Below are positions 8,237 to 17,882 of a stretch of DNA of 54,482 nucleotides, one piece after another; position 1 is the first letter of the stretch, and each line of letters opens with the position of its first letter. The translations under genes were made by a program, and so were the position numbers. Origin of the DNA: Vibrio tasmaniensis 1F-187 (lineage in GTDB: Bacteria > Pseudomonadota > Gammaproteobacteria > Enterobacterales > Vibrionaceae); contig NZ_AJZM02000395.1 in assembly GCF_000272405.2 (NCBI RefSeq), forward strand, positions 1-54,482, written 5' to 3'. The notes beneath the pieces were generated by a model that saw only the letters and a program-made list of their open reading frames with translations, did no database searches and was not told the origin of the DNA.

Positions 8237-9184
8237 ATGGGTAAGTTAGTTGAAGGTGTTTGGCATGACGTTTGGTATGACACCAAAGAAAGCGGTGGCA
8301 AGTTTGTTCGCGAAGATGCAGGCTTTCGTCACTGGGTAGAGAATAAAGCGTCCGCGCAGTTTCAGCCTGAAAGCGGCCGTTATCACTTGTACGTATCATT
8401 GGCTTGCCCTTGGGCGCACCGCACCCTTATCTTCCGAGAGCTTAAAGACCTAACCGATCACATTGACGTGACGGTTGTTTGCCCAGACATGATGAGTGAT
8501 GGTTGGCAAATGGGGTTACCTGAACCTCTGTTCGGCCATACGCGCATGCATCAAATCTACACTCAAGCCAAACCTGACTACTCGGGTAGAGTGACGGTGC
8601 CTGTGCTATGGGATAAGAAAACCAACACCATCGTGAGCAACGAATCCTCTGAAATTATCCGCATGTTCAACTCAGAATTTAATGAACTGACAGGCAACAC
8701 CGATGACTACTATCCGTGGGAATTGGCTAAGAAGGTTGATGAGTGGAATGACTACATCTATCCAAGCATCAACAACGGTGTTTATCGTACTGGCTTTGCA
8801 ACCACACAAGAAGCTTATGAAGAAGCGTATGGTGCGTTATTTGAAGCCTTAGACAAAGTAGACGCTCACCTTAGCGAACATCGCTATTTAGCGGGTAACG
8901 AGATTACAGAAGCGGATTGGCGCTTGTTTACCACTCTGGTTCGATTTGATGCCGTTTATGTTGGGCACTTTAAGTGTAATAAGCAGCGAATTTCAGACTA
9001 CGTCCATATTCAGGGCTACTTAAAAGAGCTCTACCAGGTCGAAGGCATCAAAGAGACGACCGACTTTTATCACATCAAGCGTCACTACTATTACAGTCAC
9101 ACCGGTATCAACCCAACTCAAGTTGTCCCCAAAGGGCCTTTCCTTGATTTAGAGTCACCCCATAAACGCAGCTATTTAATTTAA
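8237..9184 (+). CDS. yqjG: Glutathionyl-hydroquinone reductase (Xi-class glutathione transferase)
   Basis: 315 aa from ATG 8237, preceded by AGAGG at about 8225-8229; a longer frame back to 8111 would run through the terminator hairpin, so it is rejected. The protein starts MGKLVEGVWHDVWYDTKES like YqjG/ECM4 proteins. The catalytic cysteine is in SLACPWAHRT (Cys57), and the conserved RFDAVYVGHFKCN segment appears near residue 236. The family reduces glutathionyl-hydroquinones using glutathione in the cytoplasm. It is a single gene; no obvious terminator follows. Confidence 0.93.
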   Translation: MGKLVEGVWHDVWYDTKESGGKFVREDAGFRHWVENKASAQFQPESGRYHLYVSLACPWAHRTLIFRELKDLTDHIDVTVVCPDMMSDGWQMGLPEPLFGHTRMHQIYTQAKPDYSGRVTVPVLWDKKTNTIVSNESSEIIRMFNSEFNELTGNTDDYYPWELAKKVDEWNDYIYPSINNGVYRTGFATTQEAYEEAYGALFEALDKVDAHLSEHRYLAGNEITEADWRLFTTLVRFDAVYVGHFKCNKQRISDYVHIQGYLKELYQVEGIKETTDFYHIKRHYYYSHTGINPTQVVPKGPFLDLESPHKRSYLI

Positions 9185-9217
9185 CTTATCGGAACATAGG
9201 ATTAGGCTGATATCGAA

Positions 9218-11701
9218 TTAAACTTCAAAGGCTTCTCTTTGATTTTGTAGCTCTAGATACTTAACGAGGTCTGTTGCGCTTACCGGACGTGAGTAGTAGT
9301 AGCCCTGAACTGCGCTACAGTACAATTGCTTAATAGACTGCAGCTGTGCTTGAGTCTCAATACCTTCCACGACCAAGTCGAAATTGAAAATACTTGCTAG
9401 AGAAGTAATCGCTTCAACCAGTGCAAATTGCCTCTCATCGGTATCAATAGTATCTATAAATGATTTATCTATCTTGATCTCATTGATAGGCAGGGAGGCA
9501 ATATAGCTTAATGACGAATATCCTGTGCCGAAATCGTCGATGGAAACTTGCATTCCTAGTGCTTGGAAGCGGTTCATTACTAGCGTAACGGCTTGCAGAT
9601 CTTCGACAAGTACGCTTTCTGTAATCTCTATCTTGATTTTTGACGGAGACAAAGCGTACTTGGCTGCGAGTTCAGAGAAACGTTCTACCAAGTGGTTGTG
9701 AGTAAAAACAGCCGGTGAGAGATTGATCGATAACGACAGGGATACGCCTAGTTGATTATTGATAGTGCTAATATCACGCATGCTCGTTTCAGCGACAAAG
9801 AACGTAATGTCATTAATTAGATTCGTTTTTTCCGCCATGCTGATAAATACGTCAGGTGGAATAAATCCTAACTTTTTGTTTTGCCAACGACAAAGCGCTT
9901 CTACTCCTAATACTTCACCTGAATGTATACTTATCTGAGGTTGATAGTGAACGTAAAGCTCCTTGTTATCTAAGGCAGAGTTAAGCGCGTTCTCAATCTC
10001 AAGCTTACTGTGAATATCATCGGAAATAGACTCGTTAAATAATTGAATAATGCCTTTGCTTGTACGTTTAGCGAAATAGAGTGCCATATCAGCTTTAGAT
10101 ATTAACATTTCTATATTGTCTGCATGATCGGGGGATAACGATACGCCGATGCTTGTCTTAATCGATAGGCTTTCCCCTTTGATATTGTATGAGCGTTCGA
10201 TTGCCTGCTTAATCTTGTTAAGAATTGGTGTCAAAGATTCAGCTGTCGGTAGATTGTCTATAATCGCAATAAACTCATCCCCGCCAAAACGGAAATACAT
10301 TTCATTCGGCTCAGTTAAATGTTGTAGAGTTTGAGCAATGTTTTTGAGCAGTTGATCCCCATAGGCATGACCATGAGCGTCGTTAATATTTTTAAAATCA
10401 TCTAGGTCGATAAAAAGTACAGCGATTTTAGTCGTATTTTGTATGTTTCTTTCTTGTATGACCGCAAAGCTCTCTTTTAATGCAGTTCGGTTGTAAAGAC
10501 CGGTGAGTGAGTCGTGGTGAGCCAAGTAAGAGAGTTCTTTACGGTTCTGCTCTAGTTTATGGAAGTCATGTTTAATTCTGTTTTGGAAGGTAGTAAAACG
10601 TCGTGCGATGGCATTACCCATATAGAAACTAATGACCAGCAAAGTTAGGAAGCTTGCTGCACTATAAATGATGAGTTCAATCGTATCGTGCTTTAGTGAT
10701 TCTTCGGTGACCAGTTTGTGTGCGATAGAGTATTGTTCAATGGCTTGGGTATAAGCACTACCAACGATATACCACTCCCAGTCTGGAATTTTTGCTACAT
10801 AGTTAATGGTGTCTTGCGAACGATTGTTAGCCAACCCGTTATCGAGGCTGATAAATCGTTCTTGGAGTGAATTAGTTGAGTTTTGACTTTGAATAATTAA
10901 CTGAAATGTAGGATGTTTTGACCCAATGAGTTCTTGCGACTCGTGCGCCAAAAATACGCCTTGCTTGTCGAGTACGAAAAGCTGATCAGAACCAGGAAGC
11001 GTTAAGTTTTTCAGCCAATTTAATGATTGTTGTTTTAGGTCACTTTCAACATCAACGACATAATCACCGGAGCTTATAACCCAGTCTAGTGGTTCAAAGT
11101 AGACAGAATATCCAATTTTTTCGTACTCTGTCTTGCTGTCACCTGGTTTGTGAAACCACCATCTGTAGAAACTTGTTTTCTTCTCAAGCGACAGTTTGAC
11201 CATTTCTGTGACGATGGGAGTGCCTCGCGTATCTTTAAGCGTGGAAAGGTCCTGCCCTTCGAGATGGGGCCAGAATGGGTGCATAATACCTTTAGCTTGG
11301 CGATCAACAATAAAAAGGTAACCACGATCACTATTGAAGCGAATGTCTTTTAACGCACTTTTAATGATGGATTCGATTATTTCTTTTGGCTGTGATCTGT
11401 TGTCTTCGTAGAGACGAGTCGAGATTCGATGTGCTTCTTCTAATCGTTCTTTTACGACTTGTTTTAGTTCTGACTCGGTGGTTGATTTTAAATAGAGAAC
11501 TTGGCTTTTTGCGACGTCGACTTGGCTTTTAAGCAATTGCTTGTGCTGATCTTTAAATAGTTGTTCAGCTCTCACTAATTGTTTTTGATTAGATAGGTGT
11601 GAGTTGTACAGAAATGAAGAAATCAGTACGAGTGAAAAAAGTGCGATAAAGCTAACTGGGAGCCATTTGATCAACGCGATCAGCCGAGTATCTGACGTCA
11701 T
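9218..11701 (-). CDS. Membrane Cache-GGDEF-EAL cyclic-di-GMP turnover protein
   Basis: 827 aa. TM1 is at ~14-33 and TM2 at ~340-360, with a ~300-residue periplasmic region between. That region has the look of a double-Cache sensor (GYLFIVDRQAKGIMHP, then WVISSGDYVVDVE, then a second module SDQLFVLDKQGVFLAH). The cytoplasmic part has a GGDEF domain with intact FRFGGDEF (~470) but no RxxD inhibitory site in the expected place (EPNE instead). An EAL domain follows with EAL (~600), NLSP, EITES, DDFGTGYSSL, KIDKSF, EGIET and QGYYYSRP all present. Both catalytic signatures look competent, so the net activity cannot be predicted. Ligand unknown. Confidence 0.92.
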   Translation of the reverse strand: MTSDTRLIALIKWLPVSFIALFSLVLISSFLYNSHLSNQKQLVRAEQLFKDQHKQLLKSQVDVAKSQVLYLKSTTESELKQVVKERLEEAHRISTRLYEDNRSQPKEIIESIIKSALKDIRFNSDRGYLFIVDRQAKGIMHPFWPHLEGQDLSTLKDTRGTPIVTEMVKLSLEKKTSFYRWWFHKPGDSKTEYEKIGYSVYFEPLDWVISSGDYVVDVESDLKQQSLNWLKNLTLPGSDQLFVLDKQGVFLAHESQELIGSKHPTFQLIIQSQNSTNSLQERFISLDNGLANNRSQDTINYVAKIPDWEWYIVGSAYTQAIEQYSIAHKLVTEESLKHDTIELIIYSAASFLTLLVISFYMGNAIARRFTTFQNRIKHDFHKLEQNRKELSYLAHHDSLTGLYNRTALKESFAVIQERNIQNTTKIAVLFIDLDDFKNINDAHGHAYGDQLLKNIAQTLQHLTEPNEMYFRFGGDEFIAIIDNLPTAESLTPILNKIKQAIERSYNIKGESLSIKTSIGVSLSPDHADNIEMLISKADMALYFAKRTSKGIIQLFNESISDDIHSKLEIENALNSALDNKELYVHYQPQISIHSGEVLGVEALCRWQNKKLGFIPPDVFISMAEKTNLINDITFFVAETSMRDISTINNQLGVSLSLSINLSPAVFTHNHLVERFSELAAKYALSPSKIKIEITESVLVEDLQAVTLVMNRFQALGMQVSIDDFGTGYSSLSYIASLPINEIKIDKSFIDTIDTDERQFALVEAITSLASIFNFDLVVEGIETQAQLQSIKQLYCSAVQGYYYSRPVSATDLVKYLELQNQREAFEV

Positions 11702-11985
11702 AGTGTTATGAAATACAAAGAAGTTTATTTATTATGTAAAATAATATAACAAAACTAATCATCATTGCGAAGAATAAAACGTCAAAGATCGCATTTTTCC
11801 GACAAACGTACGGTAGGTTAATAATAGAAAGGAAAGAAAAAGGCAACTTGATAAATCAGTGATTTAGCTAAAAGTGAAAATGCAGCTCTTGGGTGATTTG
11901 ATATGAAAGGGTGAGCCGTACCTGCTTACGCTGTTCAATTAACCTCCAGTATGTTTAACGTTTTTGATTGCCACTAATTTGTGAT
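11702..11985. other. Non-coding gap upstream of the GGDEF-EAL gene
   Basis: AT-rich, no ORF with coding character. It must hold the promoter of the minus-strand c-di-GMP gene, and beyond it lies the pta terminator. I see no clear operator. Confidence 0.4.
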
Positions 11986-12018
11986 GGAAAAAAGCCCATG
12001 CAATTGCACGGGCTTGAA
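11985..12018 (-). terminator. Rho-independent terminator of pta
   Basis: Arms 11992-12003 and 12004-12015 form a long stem (GCCC/GGGC core, one G-U wobble on the minus strand), with a T-run on the minus strand at 11987-11993. Confidence 0.85.
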
Positions 12019-12053
12019 TGTTTTTAACGCATTTTAGAGCGAGAGAAAAGTAA

Positions 12054-14219
12054 TTAGTTAATTACTTTTTCTTCAGCTTGAGCTGCTTGGTCTGCTTGGA
12101 TAGCCGTTAGAGCCACTGTGTAAACGATGTCGTCTACTAGAGCGCCACGAGACAAGTCATTTACTGGCTTGCGCATACCTTGAAGCATTGGACCGATAGA
12201 CACTAGATCTGCTGAACGCTGTACCGCTTTGTAAGTCGTGTTACCCGTGTTTAGGTCTGGGAATACGAATACTGTCGCTTTACCTGCAACTGGAGAGTTA
12301 GGCGCTTTAGAAGCGGCTACGTTTTCCATGATTGCTGCGTCGTACTGAAGAGGACCGTCGATCACTAGATCAGGACGTTTCGCTTGAGCAAGTTTGGTTG
12401 CTTCACGCACTTTATCTACGTCTGCACCTTTACCAGATTCACCAGTAGAGTAAGAGATCATAGCAACGCGTGGGTCGATACCGAATGCCGCAGCAGAATC
12501 TGCAGATTGGATAGCGATTTCAGCAAGCTGTTCAGCTGTTGGATCTGGGTTGATCGCACAGTCACCGTATACAAGCACTTGATCAGGCAGAAGCATGAAG
12601 AAGATTGAAGATACGATAGAAGCATCAGGAGCAGTCTTGATGATCTGGAACGGAGGAACGATAGTGTTCGCCGTTGTGTGAACAGCACCAGAAACTAGGC
12701 CGTCAACTTCGCCAGCTTCAAGCATCATAGTACCTAGGAATACTGAGTCTTCTAGCTTCTCACGAGCAACAACTTCAGTCATGCCTTTAGCGCCACGAAG
12801 TTCTACTAGACGAGCTACGTAGTTTTCGCGAACTGATGCAGAATCGATGATCTCAACGCCAGCGCCAAGCTCAACACCTTGCTGCGCTGCAACGCGACGG
12901 ATTTCTTCAGGGTTACCTAGAAGTACACACGTTGCGATACCGCGCTCAGCACAGATAGCCGCAGCTTTAACTGTACGTGGCTCGTCACCTTCAGGAAGAA
13001 CGATGCGCTTAGCCGCTTTACGAGCAAATTCAGTTAGCTGGTAACGGAATGCTGGTGGGCTTAGACGACGGATGCCTTGAGTACCTTCAGATAGAGAATC
13101 AATCCAAGGGCCATCAATGTGGCTTGCAACGTGATCGTTAACGAACTCGATACGCTCTTTATCGTCAGCAGGAACTTCTAGGTTGAAGCTCTGTAGGTTT
13201 AGAGACGTCTGCCAAGTGTTACCTTGAGCTTTGAAGATCGGTAGACCTGAAGCGAATGCTGGTGCGCAAAGGTTAGCAATGCTTTCTGGAATGTCGTAAC
13301 CGCCAGTCAGTAGGATTGCGCCAATCTCAACACCGTTTTTCGCAGCAAGAGCCGCAGCAACGATAACGTCAGGACGGTCTGCAGAAGTTACTAGCAGTGA
13401 ACCTGGCTTGAAGTGCTCAATCATGTGCGGTAGAGAACGTGCACAGAAAGTGATGCTCTTAATACGACGAGTTGAGATTTCACCTTCGTTAACGATTTCA
13501 GCGTTAAGGTGCTTAGCCATATCAACCGCACGAGTTGCGATTAGGTCGATGCTCCATGGCACACAGCCAAGAACACGGATAGGGCTAGAATTGAAGATTT
13601 GCATTACTTCAAGGTTCGCTTGCTGAGCGCTGTCTGCATCATCAAAGATTTCAGATAGGTCAGGGCGAGTACGACCAGCTTCATCAACAGGAGCATTAAG
13701 CTTGTTGATGATTACGCCTTTGATATTCTTGTTTTTTGTACCGCCGAAGTTAGAACATGCTACTTCGATACGCTCTTTAAGTTGCGTAGGGTTGTCAGTA
13801 CCAGGAGTCGCAACGAATACGATCTCTGCGCCAAGCGTTTTTGCGATTTCTGCGTTCACTTGGTTTGCAAACGGGTGCTTACGAGTAGGGACTAGGCCTT
13901 CGATTAGCGTTACTTCAGCGTCTTTGTTGATTTTGTTGTATTGCTCAACAACAGATTCAAGAAGTACATCCATTTTTTCACTACCGATCAACGCTTCAGC
14001 TTTAGTCATCGCAATTGGTTCACCAATCTTGATGTCGCTGTTTGTGCTAATGATAGTTGATGTTAGATCTGGTTGATCGCCACCGCTACGAGGTTGAGCG
14101 ATTGGTTTGTAGAACGAAACACTTACGCCTTTGCGCTCCATCGCGCGAAGAACACCCATGCTTACACTAGTAAGACCAACACCAGCGCTTGTAGGGATAA
14201 GCATAATAGTACGGGACAT
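12054..14219 (-). CDS. pta: Phosphate acetyltransferase
   Basis: 721 aa, close to the long enterobacterial Pta (714). It interconverts acetyl-CoA and acetyl phosphate. The N-terminal ~230 residues are a P-loop-like BioD-type domain ([17 protein letters not shown]), followed by a DRTGG regulatory domain and, from ~390, the catalytic PTA_PTB domain ([52 protein letters not shown]). It lies downstream of ackA but is separated from it by 146 nt with two hairpins. It belongs to the acetate switch with AckA. Confidence 0.97.
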   Translation of the reverse strand: MSRTIMLIPTSAGVGLTSVSMGVLRAMERKGVSVSFYKPIAQPRSGGDQPDLTSTIISTNSDIKIGEPIAMTKAEALIGSEKMDVLLESVVEQYNKINKDAEVTLIEGLVPTRKHPFANQVNAEIAKTLGAEIVFVATPGTDNPTQLKERIEVACSNFGGTKNKNIKGVIINKLNAPVDEAGRTRPDLSEIFDDADSAQQANLEVMQIFNSSPIRVLGCVPWSIDLIATRAVDMAKHLNAEIVNEGEISTRRIKSITFCARSLPHMIEHFKPGSLLVTSADRPDVIVAAALAAKNGVEIGAILLTGGYDIPESIANLCAPAFASGLPIFKAQGNTWQTSLNLQSFNLEVPADDKERIEFVNDHVASHIDGPWIDSLSEGTQGIRRLSPPAFRYQLTEFARKAAKRIVLPEGDEPRTVKAAAICAERGIATCVLLGNPEEIRRVAAQQGVELGAGVEIIDSASVRENYVARLVELRGAKGMTEVVAREKLEDSVFLGTMMLEAGEVDGLVSGAVHTTANTIVPPFQIIKTAPDASIVSSIFFMLLPDQVLVYGDCAINPDPTAEQLAEIAIQSADSAAAFGIDPRVAMISYSTGESGKGADVDKVREATKLAQAKRPDLVIDGPLQYDAAIMENVAASKAPNSPVAGKATVFVFPDLNTGNTTYKAVQRSADLVSIGPMLQGMRKPVNDLSRGALVDDIVYTVALTAIQADQAAQAEEKVIN

Positions 14220-14250
14220 TGAGGAGTACCTTTAACTATTGGAATGAAAA

Positions 14251-14308
14251 AAGCTCAACTCCTGTTCCTACCAACATTTATATAGGGGTAGGAATAAAAG
14301 TTGAGCCC
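14251..14308 (-). promoter_or_regulatory. Long hairpin between ackA and pta
   Basis: Two nested inverted repeats, 14253-14260 with 14299-14306 (GCTCAACT/AGTTGAGC) and 14265-14272 with 14287-14294 (TTCCTACC/GGTAGGAA), form an extended hairpin just upstream of the pta start. On the minus strand it is followed by a T-rich stretch (14245-14250). It may be a leader structure of pta or an attenuator. Confidence 0.65.
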
Positions 14309-14317
14309 CATTTTTCT

Positions 14318-14358
14318 TAGATAAAAATCTGACTAGCGTCGAGTGAAGCTAGTCAGAA
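14318..14358 (-). terminator. Terminator-like hairpin directly after ackA
   Basis: 9-bp arms 14329-14337 and 14348-14356 (CTGACTAGC/GCTAGTCAG) with a 10-nt loop, followed on the minus strand by ATTTTTAT. It is likely to end part of the ackA transcripts before pta. Confidence 0.75.
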
Positions 14359-14365
14359 AATTCGA

Positions 14366-15562
14366 TTAAAGACCTGCTAGTTCAGCTGTATCTTCTGCAA
14401 TCACTAGCTCTTCATTAGTAGAGATAACCATTGCTGGTACACGGCTGTTTTCAGTCGTGATAGTACCTTCGCCGCCGAAACGAGCTTTAAGGTTAGCTGC
14501 GCTATCTACTTCGATACCGAAGAATGCAAGACGGTTAAGAACCATTTCACGGATTGGCGCTGAGTTTTCACCGATGCCACCAGTGAATACGATAGCGTCA
14601 AGGCGACCTTCTAGGGTTGCAGTGTAGCTTGCAACGTATTTAGCTAGACGGTGACAGAATACGTCCATTGCACGAGTAGCTTCTTCTTTCTCGCCGTAGT
14701 TGTCTTCAACGAAACGACAGTCAGAAGTTACTTGAGTTAGACCTTGTAGGCCAGACTCTTTAGTGAACATTGTGTTGATTTCATCAACGCTCATGCCAAG
14801 TTTGTCATGTAGGTGGAACATAACAGCAGGGTCAAGGTCGCCACAGCGAGTACCCATTACAAGACCTTCAAGAGGAGTAAGGCCCATAGAAGTATCTACA
14901 GATTGGCCATTCTTGACTGCACAAACAGATGCGCCGTTACCTAGGTGACAGTTAATGATGTTAACTTCTTCAATAGGTTTGTCTAGAAGCGTGGCACACT
15001 CACGAGTAATAAATAGGTGAGATGTACCATGTGCACCGTAACGACGAATACCGTGATCTGTGTATAGGTTGTATGGAAGCGCGTATAGGTAAGCTTCTTC
15101 TGGCATTGTCGTGTGGAAAGCAGTATCAAATACAGCAACGTTTTTTAGTGCTGGGAATGATTTTTGAGCTGCTTTAATACCGATAAGGTGCGCAGGGTTG
15201 TGAAGAGGAGCGAAAGTCGCTGCATCTTCGATACCTTTAATTACTTCATCAGTGATTAGTGCTGATGAAGTAAAGTTTTCACCACCATGCACAACACGGT
15301 GACCGATTGCTGCAAGGTTTTCAGAAAGTTCTGGCTTAGAAGCAAGAATAGTTTCTACCATGAAGGCTAGTGCTTCTTCGTGTGCTGCGCCATTACCTAG
15401 TTGAGCTTCGTGTTTACCATCAAGTTTCCACTTGATACGAGCTTCAGGAAGATGCAGACATTCTGCAAGACCTGTTAGATGCTCGTCACCAGATACTGCG
15501 TCAACTACAGCAAATTTAAGAGAAGAACTACCACAGTTTAAAACTAAAACTAGCTTAGACAT
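14366..15562 (-). CDS. ackA: Acetate kinase
   Basis: 398 aa (E. coli 400). It converts acetyl phosphate and ADP to acetate and ATP. Motifs are [12 protein letters not shown] at the N-terminus, GHRVVHGGE (~86-94), [28 protein letters not shown] and FTGGIGENS, all typical of the ASKHA acetokinase family. AGG in the minus-strand leader precedes the ATG. It is divergent from yfbV, the usual neighbour in enterics and vibrios. Confidence 0.97.
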   Translation of the reverse strand: MSKLVLVLNCGSSSLKFAVVDAVSGDEHLTGLAECLHLPEARIKWKLDGKHEAQLGNGAAHEEALAFMVETILASKPELSENLAAIGHRVVHGGENFTSSALITDEVIKGIEDAATFAPLHNPAHLIGIKAAQKSFPALKNVAVFDTAFHTTMPEEAYLYALPYNLYTDHGIRRYGAHGTSHLFITRECATLLDKPIEEVNIINCHLGNGASVCAVKNGQSVDTSMGLTPLEGLVMGTRCGDLDPAVMFHLHDKLGMSVDEINTMFTKESGLQGLTQVTSDCRFVEDNYGEKEEATRAMDVFCHRLAKYVASYTATLEGRLDAIVFTGGIGENSAPIREMVLNRLAFFGIEVDSAANLKARFGGEGTITTENSRVPAMVISTNEELVIAEDTAELAGL

Positions 15563-15903
15563 TAATGACTACCTGTTTATTTTTCTGATCGAAATCAGTT
15601 AAGGATGAAAATTAATCTCAAGAATAGTCGAAGCACATAGGCTTGCGTACTAACCTTGGTCAAAAAAACGTTAATTTCCGTATAAAGTGAAAGCGCTCTT
15701 TATCAAAAAGAGGCTTGTGCATTCCTTGCAGAAGTCTTCTCAAAGTTGCTTAAATTGTAAATAAGGGCAACAATGAGATTGAGGCCTGCAAATAATAGCG
15801 ATATTGTGCAAATATAACAAAAAAATTTGAAAGAATATTATTTTTCGTCAAATTTTTGTGTTTTTAGTTGATGATTTCAACTTTTTTTTAATGGGAGACT
15901 CAT
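15563..15903. promoter_or_regulatory. Divergent ackA/yfbV intergenic region
   Basis: 341 nt, strongly AT-rich on the yfbV side. It must contain promoters in both directions. A small palindrome GTTGA-N5-TCAAC at 15867-15881 is followed by eight T residues. GGGAG at 15893-15897 is the yfbV ribosome binding site. I see no confident FNR or ArcA site. Confidence 0.4.
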
Positions 15904-16356
15904 ATGAGCAATAGAGTTGGTTTAGCGAGTAGTTTAAAAGATGGCCAAAAGTACATGGATCTCTGGCCCGTCCGAAAAGAGTTAAACGCGATCTTCCCAG
16001 AACAGCGCATTATTAAAGCGACCCGTTTTGGCGTGAAAGTGATGCCTGCGATTGCTGCTATTAGTGTTCTTACACAAATGGTCTTTAATAATTACCAAGC
16101 GATGCCACAAGCTGTGGTCATGGCTTTGTTTGCAATCAGCTTACCGCTTCAAGGCATGTGGTGGTTAGGTAATCGCTCAAACACACAACTTCCACCTGCG
16201 CTAGTCTCGTGGTATCGCGAACTTCATGAGAAGATCACTGAAACGGGTTTTGCGTTAGAGCCAATGAAGTCGCGCCCTCGTTATAAAGAATTGGCGATCA
16301 TTTTAAATCGCGCATTTCGTCAGCTAGATAAATCCTCAATGGAACGTTGGTTCTAA
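15904..16356 (+). CDS. yfbV: UPF0208 membrane protein YfbV
   Basis: 150 aa inner-membrane protein with two predicted membrane helices (~48-66 and ~72-90: [11 protein letters not shown] and [17 protein letters not shown]) and a basic cytoplasmic C-terminus. It matches the DUF412/UPF0208 family, which is nearly always next to ackA-pta. In E. coli the protein has been linked to chromosome organisation near Ter, but its molecular role is not settled. Start supported by GGGAG 7 nt upstream. Confidence 0.92.
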   Translation: MSNRVGLASSLKDGQKYMDLWPVRKELNAIFPEQRIIKATRFGVKVMPAIAAISVLTQMVFNNYQAMPQAVVMALFAISLPLQGMWWLGNRSNTQLPPALVSWYRELHEKITETGFALEPMKSRPRYKELAIILNRAFRQLDKSSMERWF

Positions 16357-16665
16357 TGAGTTTCAACTCTCCTCTTGTCTGAGAGCAACTATTCTTCATT
16401 GATGGTTTGTTCTCAGGTTTGACTTTAATATTTTCACTTCGTTTTTATTCATCTCGCTCCCCCTCATTCCTTTTTTCTCTTACTACTCATGTAGTTTCTT
16501 ACTTTTCAAATTCTGCCTTTCACTATTTCACGCATTTTTCGAGCCTTGTTGTGTTTTTGTTAAATATAACTTCAAGTCATCAATGGTTACAGGTAATAAT
16601 ATCAATAGTGATGTTGTTCTCTTTGAGCGAGCAATAATGAGCAGAGCTTGATTCAGGGAGCGATA
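16357..16665. other. T-rich gap between yfbV and the binding-protein gene
   Basis: About 309 nt, strongly pyrimidine-rich on the plus strand. A 76-residue frame here has the composition of random AT-rich DNA and I do not accept it. CAGGGAG (16654-16660) at the end is the ribosome binding site of the next gene. Confidence 0.4.
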
Positions 16666-17631
16666 ATGAGTTCTGTAAAAAAGGTATTGGCAGCGGTCGT
16701 AAGTTGTCTGTTGTTGCTATGGACAAGCAATGTCATGGCGAACGTTGCCAAAGTTTCGGTTTCACAAGTTGTTGACCATCCAGATCTGAATGCAACACGT
16801 CTAGGACTTCTTGAAGGATTGAGAGCAAAAGGTTACGAACCGGGTAAAAATTTAGAGTTTTCTTATGAAATGGCTGGTGGCAATCCCGTTCAGGCAGCAA
16901 AAATAGCCAGAGAGTTAGTTAGTGAGAACCCTCATGTATTAGTTGGCATCGCGACACCGACCTCTCAAGCGTTGGTTTCAGCGACTCGAACGATCCCGAT
17001 TGTGTTCACCGCGGTGACAGACCCTATCGGAGCAAGACTTGTTAAACAATTGGAGCAGCCGGGACGAAATGTCACGGGCCTTTCTGACTTATCACCTATT
17101 TCCCAACATGTATCTCTTATTAAAGAGCTACTCCCCAATGCAGTTTCAGTCGGTGTGGTTTATAACCCAGCAGAGGCAAATGCTGTTGCTTTAGTAGGGC
17201 TGTTAAAGCAGTCTACACGAGACTTTGGCTTTACTTTGCATACTGCTAAAGCGTTGACTATCGATGATGTAGAAGAAAAAACAGCATCCGTGGCTAAAAA
17301 ATCTGATGTTATCTACGCGCTAACCGATAACACGGTGGCAAGCGGTATTGAAGGACTTATAAATGCAGCAAACCAAGCTGGCACACCCGTGGTTGCAGGA
17401 GCAACGTCTTATGTTGGCAAGGGAGCAATAGCTGGGTTAGGTCTAGATTACTATGACGTTGGGGTGCAGACCGCTGATTATGTGGCCGCTATTTTGGACG
17501 GACAAAAACCAGGGAAGTTGAGTGTTAAAACGGCTCAAAGCTCTCAGTTGGTAGTTAACCTAGATGCCGCTCGTATGCTTGGTTTGACGCTACCTAAGTC
17601 TGTGGTTGATCGTGCGATAGTCAGTCGTTAA
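16666..17631 (+). CDS. ABC-type substrate-binding protein, PF04392 family, without transporter partners
   Basis: 321 aa from ATG 16666 (CAGGGAG five nt upstream; an upstream in-frame TTG at 16648 is rejected). Residues 1-25 are a signal peptide ending SNVMA. The rest fits the ABC_sub_bind family (tryptophan/aromatic-compound type binding proteins, TrpX-like): DHPDLNATRLGLLEGL, GYEPGKN, the SENPHVLVGIATPTSQAL block, IPIVFTAVTDPIGARLV, GRNVTGLSD, GVVYNP, YALTDNTVAS and GLGLDYYDVGVQTAD. Such genes usually precede a permease and an ATPase, but neither is nearby. The next gene, 251 nt downstream, is a membrane diguanylate cyclase. Ligand unknown. Confidence 0.88.
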   Translation: MSSVKKVLAAVVSCLLLLWTSNVMANVAKVSVSQVVDHPDLNATRLGLLEGLRAKGYEPGKNLEFSYEMAGGNPVQAAKIARELVSENPHVLVGIATPTSQALVSATRTIPIVFTAVTDPIGARLVKQLEQPGRNVTGLSDLSPISQHVSLIKELLPNAVSVGVVYNPAEANAVALVGLLKQSTRDFGFTLHTAKALTIDDVEEKTASVAKKSDVIYALTDNTVASGIEGLINAANQAGTPVVAGATSYVGKGAIAGLGLDYYDVGVQTADYVAAILDGQKPGKLSVKTAQSSQLVVNLDAARMLGLTLPKSVVDRAIVSR

Positions 17632-17882
17632 TAGGTATTTACATCAAAAAAATCATGTTTGATAAGTCACTTTGTTAACAGGGACTTAAACCATCATAAT
17701 GAACAACATTAGTCGACTCTCACCATTAGCTGCGATCTATTTTATTCATTTTTAAGTAGTTATTTACCCGATAGGTGCATCGTTAATACCAACTTACATT
17801 ATTTTACATCGAGAGGGCTGTCGATTAATGTCATAATATTAATGGAACTAATGAAAATAACTGAGCGCTAAGAGCACATTCT

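Noticed and set aside
15867..15890. GTTGA-N5-TCAAC followed by T residues before yfbV as a terminator or FNR site
   Set aside because: The stem is only 5 bp and AT-rich, and the spacing is one base off the FNR consensus.
16407..16637. A 76-residue frame between yfbV and the binding-protein gene
   Set aside because: Composition is that of T-rich non-coding DNA (Phe/Ser/Leu repeats), it lacks a ribosome site and resembles no family.
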